Shown here: in pieces, positions 32,825 through 43,128 of the stretch
Layout: the number at the start of each line of letters is the position of its first letter
Numbering within the stretch: the stretch's first letter is position 1
NCBI RefSeq assembly: GCF_028502605.1
Contig: NC_079236.1
Span: 868,001-932,000 of the forward strand
Origin: Trichoderma breve
Taxonomy: Eukaryota > Ascomycota > Sordariomycetes > Hypocreales > Hypocreaceae
DNA: 64,000 bases
Direction of reading: 5' to 3'
The notes under the pieces: model-generated
The model's database searches: none
Told to the model about the DNA's origin: nothing
Seen by the model: only the letters and a program-made list of their open reading frames with translations
Program-made: the position numbers and the translations under genes

Positions 32825-34545
32825 ATGTCTGATAGGCACATTCTTCAATTGAGCATGAGTCTCATGCCGATTTATGACAGTTCACGTACGAAACTATTTT
32901 GCATAGAGGTCAAGTTAATCATCGGAGGCCTCAACAGAGGCCTCCAGGGAGGTAGCCCATTGGACGAAACTCATTACTTTCAAAGGATTGTTGGAGATGT
33001 TGAAAATACATTTGGTAACATTGAGGCATATGATGACCTTGGGTCACTCACCATCTCTGTCGAGTATGAACTTTTCGAGAATCCGTTTCTGGCGTGGAGG
33101 GCAGATCGACCCATACAAGGAGATCTTAGGATCCAATATGACGCTGTACCGTTTTTACAAGATGTGGTTTCTTCTAGTCTCCAGGCCCAGATCGATGCGA
33201 GAATTGAGAACGGATTCATAGGCATCGCCTCATCGTTCATACCCATTCCAGCTGTCGAAGGATCTGCCGCGGTAGATGTGACGATTGAATGGGATCTCTC
33301 GTCATCACCTAAAGAATTCAGATCACTGAGTAGTTTTGGAGATGGAAACATTTTCCAAAGAGCAACATCCCTCAAAGAATTTTCAGAATGTGTCTTCATG
33401 ACAGGCAAAGTCAGCGGCTATCTACCAACGCCTGCTCTCGATGGAGATGGAGCCAGAGGAGGGCTTCGTGGAATCCATTGGATAGGTACACTACCGGACA
33501 ATCTCGAAGCTATGAAAGAATTTACTAGCAACATGGTTCCTCATCTTTGCGCTTTCTTCAAAGATGAGAGCGCTACTCGCCAAATATACATGCGTAAAGT
33601 TCCTAGAGGCCTTCGAGCAACTCAAGTAACAAGCGAGATCCTCATCGATTATGATGACGACACTAAAGACGAGAATGACTGGGATTTAGTACGATTATTC
33701 AACTCCTCATTGATAGCTACATGGGCCCATCTAGATCCTGAACACGATGGCACACCAAACGATTGGTTCACTCAAGGTTAGACTCATCCCCTTCCCCTTC
33801 CATCATCATCCACTGATAAAACACAGGAATATCTCACATTTACACAATCTACCTCCCATTCCGCTTCGGCCAACGTCCTCCAGACTACTTCCGCGCCACC
33901 CTCAACGGCTACCTCTCATCATATTTCACAAACCCCTTTGTATCTTACCCAATGGACAAGATTCCGCTTGATTCATGGTATGGAAAGGCAGCCATTGCAA
34001 TGCGCAGCTGCATCTACATGATCCGCATGGACTGCTTCACTCGTCGTGCTTCAGTCGCTCGCAACGCGGGTGTCCTTAGGCCAATCGACGAAATTGTAGC
34101 TGATATCAGCAGCCGGCGACGTCGTGGCGAAAAAGTTCAGATGAAAGACTGGTTAAAGTATTTGGGGGATTGGATTGGTGAAGAGGCTGCAGAGCAGCAT
34201 TTCCACGAAATGAGAAGTGGTAAAATCATGGATTTAGAGGATATGAAGACAGCCTTTGATGGAATTTACCCGGATGAACAACGAGTGTTGGATATGGGGT
34301 TTGACCAGTCTAGTCTCGCAGATGAAATCGTGAGCGGAGTAGCCGAGCATTCTGAGGCGGCGAAAGCTGGACTGATGAATGGAGACGAAATTCTATGGCA
34401 CTCGAGGGCAGAATATTCTGGGACACACTACGAAGACAAATTTCGCCTTGTCGTAGATCGACAGGGGAAAACAATCAACATCGAGTTTTGGCCAAGGAGC
34501 AATAGCGTGGTCAAAAGTTGGATATCCAAGAAGAAACAGACCTAG
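32825..34545 (+). CDS. M61 peptidase-like protein with PDZ-like domain, catalytic residues lost
   Basis: Two exons, 32825-33776 and 33827-34545, join in phase 1 to give 556 residues. The fold order fits the M61 (glycyl aminopeptidase) family: a beta-rich N-terminal half, a helical catalytic region, and a C-terminal PDZ-like segment (VAEHSEAAKAGLMNGDEIL, about 495-515). The helical region includes WFTQGISHIYTIYLPFRFG and YGKAAIAMRSCIYMIRMD. Where M61 enzymes carry HExxHxW, this protein reads SSLIATW (294-300), and the downstream WFxEG glutamate is Gln 317. Both zinc histidines, the general-base Glu and the third ligand are therefore replaced. It should be a non-catalytic scaffold or binding protein. 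No signal peptide is evident. It converges with the metacaspase gene, stops 94 bp apart. The remote homology is by eye and needs a profile search. Confidence 0.62.
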
Positions 34546-34639
34546 TGTTGAAGCAGTTTCTACACACACCCAGTATAGGGTTTCACATTATGGACAAATT
34601 TGTGTTTGTATTCAATGGATATCATTCTTTTTGTTAAGT

Positions 34640-36272
34640 TTACATGACAAATAGAAGATTGGTATCTGTGTATCGCGTTAGATCATAGCCATGATAATAA
34701 AGTTCGATGGAAGGACATACCTAGAGGGTGACTGCAAGACAGCTGTGGCTTCTGAGTATACTTGGTCTCGAGAACTTCTCGGATACTGTTGAGCAGCTCG
34801 ACGTAGCTCTGCTTGGGATTCTTCTTCAGAGCGGAAATGAAAGCCCACGACATGGCACCAGTAGCTTGCGTTCCAATCGTGGCGTCGGCGCTGTGAAGTT
34901 TTGTTAGTATCCAGAAATCGCAATAAAACATGCAAATCCACATACGAAGTTTGGTCATCTTTGCTGCCAGACCACATAATGACGTCTGCTGCTGATGTGC
35001 GTGTAGCCACAGTCTTCTTGTAAGCCCCGTCACCGCCGAATGCCTGCTTAGCGAAGCCCATGATGCTACTCGTAACGCCGGCCATATCGCCCGAAGCATA
35101 TGAGGAGATGGCGCCCAAGAGGCCCTGACCAGCTTCCTTGGCTAAATTGGGCTCCTTGAGAACACCCTTGGTGGAGTAGACATAGGGCAAGTCCATGACG
35201 GTTGCCGAGTGACATGAATCGAAAATGGCTGTGAGGCGCACTCCCTGCTGCAGAGGCTTGACAACATGGAAATGGATCTCGTCATCTACAATATGCCCAG
35301 CTTGTTCAAAGTCAACGGGGTATATAACTTCGTCGTAGCCGTCGTCTTCGTCGCCGTCCTTGTCCTCGGTTTGGCCGCCGTGGCCTAGAAACAAACATGG
35401 TCAGCATACTGAATATCCCCCTTGAGACAAGCATCCTACTTACCAGAATAGTGAAGGAACAGCGCATCGTTGGGCTGCGCGCCATTAACAAGCCAGCCCA
35501 TGGCACGGATGATGTTGGCCTTGGTTGGGCGCATGACAGGGTTGCTTTGGTCATCTGTCAGAATGACCATGTCCTCGCGCTTATAGCCATATCGCTCAAC
35601 CAAGAATGCCGACACGTTGTGGACATCGTTGATGCATCCCTTGAGCTCAGCCTTTGTGCCAAAATAGTTGATTCCAATCAACAGTGCCTTTCGCTTTCCT
35701 GTGCAGTTGGAGTACTGGAAGGTGTAGCCGCCCGGAGCACCGTGACCAAACTGCTGAGGGGCCGAGGGAGGCGGGGGGCCGGCCTTTGCATGCATGGCAG
35801 TCGGAGGGTTGAGAGGGTAGCCGTAGGCATCTAGACCCGGAGGAGGGTGGTGCGCAGGAGGTGCGTAGTGGCTCGGGGGAGGGCCGCCGGGAGGAGGATA
35901 TTGATTCTGGTGGCCGCCGTATTGAGGCTGAGGTGGTCCATATCCTCCATGCTGAGGCGGGGGCTGATGAGAGCCGTAACCGCCGTGTTGAGGAGGACCG
36001 CCGTATTGAGGCTGAGGAGGGCCATAACCTCCGTGGGGAGGAGCTGGAGATCCGTAGCCGCCTGGAGGAGCGCCGTACTGAGGTTGAGGCGGAGGAGGGG
36101 AGTTGTATCCTTGAGGTGCGCCATAACCACCACCGCCGCCGCCGCCGTAGCCTCCGCCGTATTGAGGTTGAGGCGGGCCGTTGGGAGGAGGATAGTTGTT
36201 GTTATCATATCCGTATCCTCCTCCACCGTGCTGGCTAGAGCCGTGGTAGCCTTGGCCAGGGTATCCAGACAT
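34640..36272 (-). CDS. MCA1: Type I metacaspase
   Basis: Four exons, 36272-35444, 35384-34946, 34890-34721 and 34665-34640, give 487 residues. Residues 1-185 are a G/P/Q/Y-rich prodomain with repeated [12 protein letters not shown] units, prone to aggregation in yeast Mca1. The caspase-like domain follows: [18 protein letters not shown], catalytic His 278 in HYSGHGG and catalytic Cys 334 in DSCHSA. The C-terminus reads [14 protein letters not shown], completed by a 26-nt last exon that a continuous frame would miss. Metacaspases are Ca2+-dependent Arg/Lys-specific cysteine proteases acting in aggregate clearance, stress response and cell death. The first intron cuts the codon for Gly 277, immediately before the catalytic His. 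All expected catalytic features are intact. Confidence 0.94.
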
Positions 36273-37578
36273 GGCTGTGGTTGGTTGATCGAGTCGATCG
36301 AGAGCGAGTAGGTGGGAAGAGTAGGAGAGGAGAGGAGCGGAGGGGGAAGGAAAGAGAGTAAAAGACGAGATGCGACAGCGCTGCCCGTAGCAGCTGGTGG
36401 CGATGTCTGTCTTGTCTGGTTGTTGAAGGGAACAAAGAGATGTCTGGTAGGTAGGACTAATAATCGACAGTCAGCTTGAGATAGTCGCCGCGAGTATGTA
36501 ATCACGCAGCCAAGCCAAGAGCCCTGCGGTCAGCCTGTCCATGCCGCCAACTGCGCCATTCGGAGTCCGGCTTGGCGGGCCACAGGGCGCTAGAGCTGCC
36601 TGTAGCTGCATCGTGGCTAGGCGGGGGAGCTGCCCGTTTGGCGCTGAGATTAGCGGCTGCCTCTCCACACTTGCAGCGAACTGTGGCAGTGCATCAGTTC
36701 AATGTTGCTGGGCGTCAAACGGGTACCCTCTCACACATGCAAGTTGTTTGACAGATGCATCAAGTACTCGTATGCGTCAATGTTAACCTATCAAATGTTG
36801 ATTAATGTCTTGCAGGGAGCAACTATATGGTTCGAGGGGGCCTCCAATACTGTATCTAGCCAGTGATCGTCTGATATCGATCCAGCTACGGCAACATCTT
36901 TCATCACCTTCACTGTAACCGGTCTCACTGTAACTGTGACAAACATCCATGGACCCCTACGGAAATGCCCCTCGGTAACCCCTCCATGCCCCGCCACCGG
37001 CAACCACAAACTGCCCTCAACTCCGAGCTTCACCATCGAAGTCTCCATCTGTTTTCTCCCCTTTAGCTGCCTATAACTGCGCTGAGCTGTCTGTACATAT
37101 TTTACTGGGTACGTTATGTAGCCAAGCATTTTGACTGCTGCTAGTAGTTCGACTGTTCCATATATCATGGAACCCGTTACTTCATCGCCCTGGTCAACCA
37201 AACGGGTCATGCCTCGAAACAGCCAGAAAATGGCGCGTTCGGTACGGCCCGTGTGACTGATTGGACAAAGCAACAAAAGCAAGCCACATTCAAAGCGCCG
37301 GTATTACTCGTTCAAAGTTCCTTTGTTACTCCCGTTGAGTACAAGCACAAGTAATCAATAGAGGTCACGGATATAGTAGAGGTGATTCCGGCGGGCGGCC
37401 ATGCACTGAATCACCCCCTGAAATCACCCGCTTTGTCTGCGCCTCGTGCCGTCTGCAGGCCCCATCTATGCATGATTGCTGCAGCCAAGCCCTTTGATAA
37501 CTTAACCTCCCAACTTCCACCATCTTCTTCTGCATCATCTTGTGAGGCCTGTTTGTTGGCTCCCTCCAGCAATCAGCA
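36273..37578. promoter_or_regulatory. Divergent promoter region, metacaspase and WW-domain gene
   Basis: The two genes point away from each other across 1.4 kb, so both promoters are here. The region near the metacaspase start is G/A-rich on +. Frames within it, such as 36791-37282 (-), have no domain support. No RNA gene or repeat was recognised. Confidence 0.5.
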
Positions 37579-37586
37579 TATATAAA
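37579..37586 (+). promoter_or_regulatory. TATA box of the WW-domain gene
   Basis: TATATAAA lies 112 bp upstream of the start codon at 37698, the same spacing as in the laccase gene. Its position suits a core promoter element. Confidence 0.55.
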
Positions 37587-37697
37587 TCTCCAGCGTCTTG
37601 TGACTTAACGTGTTTTTCACCAGCTCAACTTGATTCCATTCCATTCCTCTGACAAACACAGCGTTGGCTGCCGCATCTGCGCCATTTGACTCCAACC

Positions 37698-38789
37698 ATG
37701 TCATACGTTGACAACCTCTCGGGCCAGTTTGGCAGCCTCGGAATTGGAGGCTCTCAGCCCTACCAGTCCCCCCCTCCCCCTGGTAAGTTCCATGCTCCCC
37801 AAAAATCGTCACTCTCGCAGGGACTTTATCTGACTGCAGCTCCAGGATCAGGAGAGCAGGGCGGGTATGGCTACCACTCGGCCAACCAAGATGGAGGCCC
37901 TCCTGCGCAATACCACGCCTCTCCCCCTATGCCAACTTATCAGCCTCCCTCTGACAAGCCGGCTATCCCCCAAGGATGGATTCCTCTCTTTGACCAGAGT
38001 CGCCAGCGATGGTACTATGCCAACAAGGAGACCGGTGCAACCCAGTGGGAGGCTCCAGGCTACATTGCCCCTCCACGACCTCCCATGGAGAGCTACCCGA
38101 GTGAGGAATCACGAGGCAGCGGCCCTTCTCCATATCCCCCAGCAGCACCCTACGGGCACACGCCTGGAGGCTACGGAGCTCCTCCTCCAGGACCTCCTCC
38201 CTCGGCCTCTTACGGTGCACCACCCCTACCTCCTGCCGGTTACGGGGCTCCGGCAGGAGAGTATGGCCATAGTAGCCATGGTAGCTATGGTGGTGAGGGC
38301 CGCGGTGAGGGCTACAGTGAAGAGAAGAAGAAGAAGTCATCTGGAAAGGGTGGCTTGCTTCTTGGTGCCGCCGGTGGTGTTGCTGCCGGTCTTGTAGGTG
38401 GTGCCCTCTTGCATCACGCCCTGGAAGATAGCAGCAGCGACGAAGAAGAGGAGAGACGCGAAGAAGAGAGACGTGAAGAAGAAAGACGCTACGAATATGA
38501 ACAGGCACCATCACAGACAATCATTGTCAACGAGTACAACACTACAAACTATAACGATTACAACGATCCCTACGAGGAGAGTGGTGTGCCAGGCATCCTC
38601 CCTTCAAGAGATGCAGAGGGTAATTATGTGTCTGAAAGCGATCGGGAGTCTGTTCAAGAAGCACGTGAAGAATACGAGGAGGCCCTTGCGGAGGTTGAGG
38701 GCTCTTCAAGTGCAAGCAGCAGCGACTATGAGGAGTTGGCAGAGGCTAGGGAAGAGTACGAAGAGGAGTACGAGGAAACTTATGACTAG
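37698..38789 (+). CDS. WW-domain protein with glycine-rich segment and acidic tail
   Basis: A single open frame of 363 residues from the ATG at 37698. One WW domain spans about 92-121 (GWIPLFDQSRQRWYYANKET, second Trp at 117), a module that binds Pro-rich ligands. Then comes a P/G/Y-rich stretch, a basic patch (EEKKKKSSGKG) and a glycine-patterned hydrophobic segment (LLLGAAGGVAAGLVGGALL), possibly membrane-inserting or a glycine zipper. The C-terminus is strongly acidic with EEERREEERR-type repeats. The frame contains a candidate 57-nt intron, 37783-37839 (GTAAGT...CTGCAG), whose length is a multiple of three and which has no stop, so the protein may be 344 or 363 residues. The protein's own Pro-rich segment could bind its WW domain. 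Role unknown. Confidence 0.8.
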   Translation: MSYVDNLSGQFGSLGIGGSQPYQSPPPPGKFHAPQKSSLSQGLYLTAAPGSGEQGGYGYHSANQDGGPPAQYHASPPMPTYQPPSDKPAIPQGWIPLFDQSRQRWYYANKETGATQWEAPGYIAPPRPPMESYPSEESRGSGPSPYPPAAPYGHTPGGYGAPPPGPPPSASYGAPPLPPAGYGAPAGEYGHSSHGSYGGEGRGEGYSEEKKKKSSGKGGLLLGAAGGVAAGLVGGALLHHALEDSSSDEEEERREEERREEERRYEYEQAPSQTIIVNEYNTTNYNDYNDPYEESGVPGILPSRDAEGNYVSESDRESVQEAREEYEEALAEVEGSSSASSSDYEELAEAREEYEEEYEETYD

Positions 38790-39197
38790 AGACAGACAAG
38801 GTTGAACTTGAAGAAAAGACTAGCCGTCATCTCGGTAGTCTAATGACTATCTGAACGTTGTTGGCATTCCGAAGCACTGTCATTTTTTATAGACCTATGA
38901 GCTAGCTGTCTATCGTGTGAGTATGTCTAGCGCACGCTCGCACAGGGATTTTACTATGAATATATCATATCCTGCGAGATAGTGGCAGTATGTAGTAAAT
39001 TATGCTATTTTCGTGAATCATCAGTCTAGTTTTTCTATCCGTGGCCACAGCACGATATATGTAGCCAATAGTCTTCTAAGATTATTCGTATACCTAAACA
39101 TTGAGGTGGCAATCTCGTCCTCATGACCATGCTTTTCTTAAATCGCTTTTCTCTCTCATAATCTTTTCTTTCATCCTTTTTTTTTCTTCTCCCGCGC
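38790..39197. other. Convergent 3' flanks of WW gene and MFS gene
   Basis: A 408-bp AT-rich gap between converging stop codons. It should hold two polyadenylation regions; no gene-like frame was found. Confidence 0.5.
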
Positions 39198-41021
39198 TTA
39201 TTGTGTCTTTGCAAACCGACTCTTCGACCGAATCCAAGGACCAAATCTGTAAAAAGCGTAGGGCACAGTCGTAAACACGAGGGCGATGAGACCCAACATG
39301 GTCAAAGCCCAATGAATGCCCAGGTTCTTATACATGGGAATCGATATCTCAATCATTCCTCCCGAAGCGACATATCGCACCAGCGTAATCATCGTCAGTG
39401 CACTAGCCGCGTAAACCTCATACGTGTCGATGAGATACATGTATGTTGACACAAAGACGGAGAAGATGCCGAAGCCGAAAAGCACAGAGGCTAGGATAGG
39501 CGACCAGATGCTGATGTGAGGATACGCTGTCCAGCCCATCCAGAAGAAGGAGATGGGGATAGCGGGTGCGCCGATGAGGGCGTACCAGAGGAAGAATTCG
39601 GGTGGGATGCGGGCATTTTCTCCGGGCTTTTCGGCTTGTAGCTTTGCGAATTCCTGCTTTGCCCATCTGTATAGTAATGGTGTAAGGGTTGCTGAAGACA
39701 GAACGAGGCCAACACCGATGCCGATGAATAGTATACCGGTGATTCCGTCTGAGAGGTTATATGTCTTCTGAAAGACAAATGTGTAGCCATCCAAGAACCC
39801 AAACAGCATCAGATAGACGACAGTCAAATATCCGGTCCACAGCATAATGGTTGGTTCCTGAATAGTCATGATGAATGGCCGCTTCACAGCCGTCAACATG
39901 CGAGCACTAAATGTCACATGCTGGATTTCTGCTGCAGACACATAGCGCTTATCTCCTGTCAGTCGACGGAGGTGGCTCGCTTTCCACTGTAGCAGGATTG
40001 GCTCATAAGTTTCGGGTTGGAAAAGGAGCAGCGAGATGAGAAGGGCTCCAGAGACGATGATGGTAACCCATTCGGTCCAACGCCAGGATACGTCGTGTGA
40101 TTGGGAGATCCAGCCACCAACGATTGGTCCCATGATAGGACCCATTAGTCCAGCAGCTATGTCAATTGTTAGTTCCGATCATTTCAACTTATATCAAGAA
40201 GAATGTTTACTTACTTGCGAATATCGGAAACGCAATCAAGCGGTTCATGGGATCCCACAAGTCGCTGATGGATCCACCAACAGTCGACAAAGGTGACTCT
40301 CCAAAGAAACCAGCAAAGAAACGACACACCAGTTGTCCTCCCAAATTCTTCGATAAACCGGCTCCCATGATGAAGAGCATATAAATCGCCAAGGAACCGA
40401 AGTAGACGGGGTTGCGACCGACCGTTTCCGACATGGGACCAGCGATGAGAGCGCCAAAGCCAAAACCGGCAAGGAACTGATTAAAAGAGCAGTGTCAGCA
40501 AAATCTGTAATTCAAGTTAGAATCTTGTTATGGCAACTTACCAAGCCTGTTGCAAGAGCTTCAGCAACTTCGCTGACACCGAATTCTTGTGCTGCCCGAG
40601 AGATAACTGCCGAGTCGATGGATGCCGCCATTCCCACCACAAGTGCAATAATGCCGACATTTAGAGTGCAAAACACTCTTTTGGTGAGAGACCAGTTCCT
40701 TGGATTCAGTGGATCATTCGGTCCTTCAAAGCCGACGACGAAAACTTTGGTGTCACTTGAGCTAGGATGGTCTCTATGTGATATGCCTGTAAGCGCCGCA
40801 GCGAGGTTTGTGCCAATCTTGCTGAGAGGTCTGTCAATTGGCTCGAGTTGCGATGCATTGTCTTCGATATCGGTTGAACTGGAAGAAATTGCCTCCAAAT
40901 CAACATCCGCTGGTGCTTCGTTCGGTGTTGGTGTGGTAGTAGTGTTGTTTGCTGCTCGAGTTCGATGGAGCTGGGCTTCTAGGCGTTTGCCCAATGAGGT
41001 ATACTGGCGATAAGCTTCCAT
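39198..41021 (-). CDS. MFS transporter, DHA1 drug/polyamine exporter type
   Basis: Three exons, 41021-40542, 40476-40215 and 40156-39198, give 566 residues. The start is the first ATG of the frame (41021); the open frame extends upstream only to a TTG. The N-terminus (about 1-125) is cytoplasmic, ending at DPLNPRNWSLTKRVF, the typical DHA1 entry to TM1. Other DHA1 marks are the motif A region GPMSETVGRNPVY, GGSISDLWDP, and GPIMGPIVGGWIS in TM5, the motif C region of H+ antiporters. Twelve membrane helices are expected. This class exports polyamines, azoles and other xenobiotics across the plasma membrane by proton antiport. Substrate is not predictable. No biosynthetic cluster genes flank it. 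Confidence 0.9.
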
Positions 41022-42675
41022 TGTGAAGGCTTCGGCTTCAATCCCCAATGAACCAGGTTATTGTTCACAAAGATTTTGCTCTTTAAAGAGAAGCCAAAGA
41101 TACTCGACACTCAATTGAAAAGTTTCTACAGAGACTAGAGGGTAACTACATATATATATTCTATATCGTCCATCTTACAAACATATAATTCAGAGATGTC
41201 ATTTTGGTCCATTGATATGGAATCAGAGTGAAACTTTAGCCGCCCGTTGCCATTAGTAAACGCAAGCGGGAATAGCACCTAAACGTCACAACCCTTGAAA
41301 ATGGGAAACTAGAGCCGCTATCCGAACACCGAAGCAGACGTTTGTTCAAAAGCAGTAAATGTTGCCACCCGTACACATTGGCAGCGGCACGCAAAACGCA
41401 ACAGCCGAAGAGAACTAAGCCCGGAAAGGTCCATGCTCAGCGAGATCCACAGCGTAAAGAGTTGCTGTTGTTGACGGCCTTGCTGGATCAAGCCTAACGG
41501 GGGTTCGGCAATTTGGATCTAGATCAGCGTAGAAGGAGGCTATACTGCAAGTAGCAAACAGTGGCCTTGTTTGTGGAAAATATAAGATGAGGGAATCTTT
41601 CTGATGGAATGGTCGCGGTAGTTGGATGGAAGCTGCTCGATTCTTTTTTGCTGATTGAGAAACAGTGCCGAAGATATAATCCTTGATGGTGTGTGTCATT
41701 TCTAGATTACCATCGGGGTTTTGTTATCTAGATGTGAAACGATCTATGTGCACCACTTCATTTATCTGGGTGCTACGGTTACCTTGGATGTCAATGCATT
41801 TCTCGCGGCTCAATTGATTCACAATTATCATATGTCCGTGATAATTCACCATTGACTTACATCATTTTACTGACATCGAGATTCGACTGACTTCATGTAC
41901 GAGATCGTCAATTGAGGTCAATCGCTCCAACTCATCCCGATAACAAGACCCTTGAGCCGGACTCATCTCGGACGTAACTCTGGAGCCCTGACGTCATATG
42001 GACCCTGCAGAGCATGGCTTCGACGACAAACTCCAATAGTTTTGCGCAATTGCAAGGGAAGCGAGCATCGAGATGGAATCAATTGAAGCTTCTTATCAAT
42101 TGAGTTTGTAGATCGGGTGAGAGCTTGCATCTCCGCAGCCACGTTTCTAAGCGAGCAATCGGCAATTGGGATTCAATTATTAATTTACATCGAGATCCAG
42201 GACGAGATTGAATACCTTGTTAGTAGGTGGAGTATTGACATCCGTTGCTCTTATCTCTTGGTTCCACTACGAGCCTTTCACTCCATCAAATATTGCTGTC
42301 AAGAGAATCCTGTAGCCGAGGATAAAATTTGGAATCATCGGATACTCTGAATATGTTGGGAAAGCTCGAGCACATCACCAATTCATATGAATTCGTCGCA
42401 TCATGATTGAAGTCGGCTCTGACTTCCCTGATTCAATCGGTGTTGGTGTGAGGCTCGGGACATGTATACAAAACATGCCGATCAAGTTGTAAAGATGTTG
42501 TAGGAAGGACTTCTATGTCACTTATATGCGTCACACAACATCATCAAGGCGTAGCTGAGATTATAATAGCAGCAATACGTTATTCACAACATTCTCTTTT
42601 CTTCCTAGTTATGTTACGTGTACTGGTCATCTTTCGTTCAGGCTCATGGAAAATAGAAAATTCAATGTCTGCCTC
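41022..42675. other. Intergenic; no gene seen
   Basis: This contains the promoter of the minus-strand MFS gene at its left end and the 3' flank of the large minus-strand gene at its right end. Frames at 41415-41699 and 42117-42350 have no domain or splice support. Repeated ATTGA/TCAATTG words occur around 41800-42120 but form no clear array. Confidence 0.5.
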
Positions 42676-43128
42676 TTATGGTCTGGGGTGGAAGGGCGGC
42701 TCGTTATTCTCCCACAATCTGAAAATGTCCTCCCACTTTTTCTCTCTCTCTTGCATCTTATTCTCATCTTCTAGGATCTCTTCCTCAAGCTCGTCAAAGT
42801 ATTCGGCGAAGGTGTCCAAATCATCTTCGTCATTCTCCTGCCCTGTTTTAGGACCTGAAATGTCGTTTTGAGACCGGTTTAGCGTAGATCCGATCACCGG
42901 GGCTGACGATTCTAGAGTAGGGGATGAAACGTCTTCGACTTGCGCGGCGTCTTTGTTCCCTCGAATAGTTCCTTCTTTTTTGCTCCGCGCCTCTTCCATC
43001 CTGTCCATGGCTTGCATTGCCGCCTTCTGCTCCTGTTGCTGCTGCTGCTGGGCTCTCTGCTGAACTAAGTCTTTTACTATTTGTTGGGCTTGCGCATAGG
43101 ATTCCCGCCTAATTTTATCCACCGTTTC
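42676..43128 (-). pseudogene. Open frame continuing past the in-frame TAG of the large gene
   Basis: Directly after the TAG at 43131-43129 the same reading frame stays open for 150 codons and ends at 42676. The sequence is protein-like: a helical, charged start (DKIRRESYAQAQQIVKDLV), a Q-run and a coiled coil, then an acidic end (FDELEEEILEDE) finishing WENNEPPFHPRP. This suggests the ancestral C-terminus of the large protein. Three explanations fit: a nonsense mutation, stop readthrough, or a very short intron. A GT-AG pair removing 42 nt (43170-43129, GTTGCA...CCATAG) would excise the stop in frame, but it is shorter than usual fungal introns and lacks a clear branch site. Confidence 0.6.
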
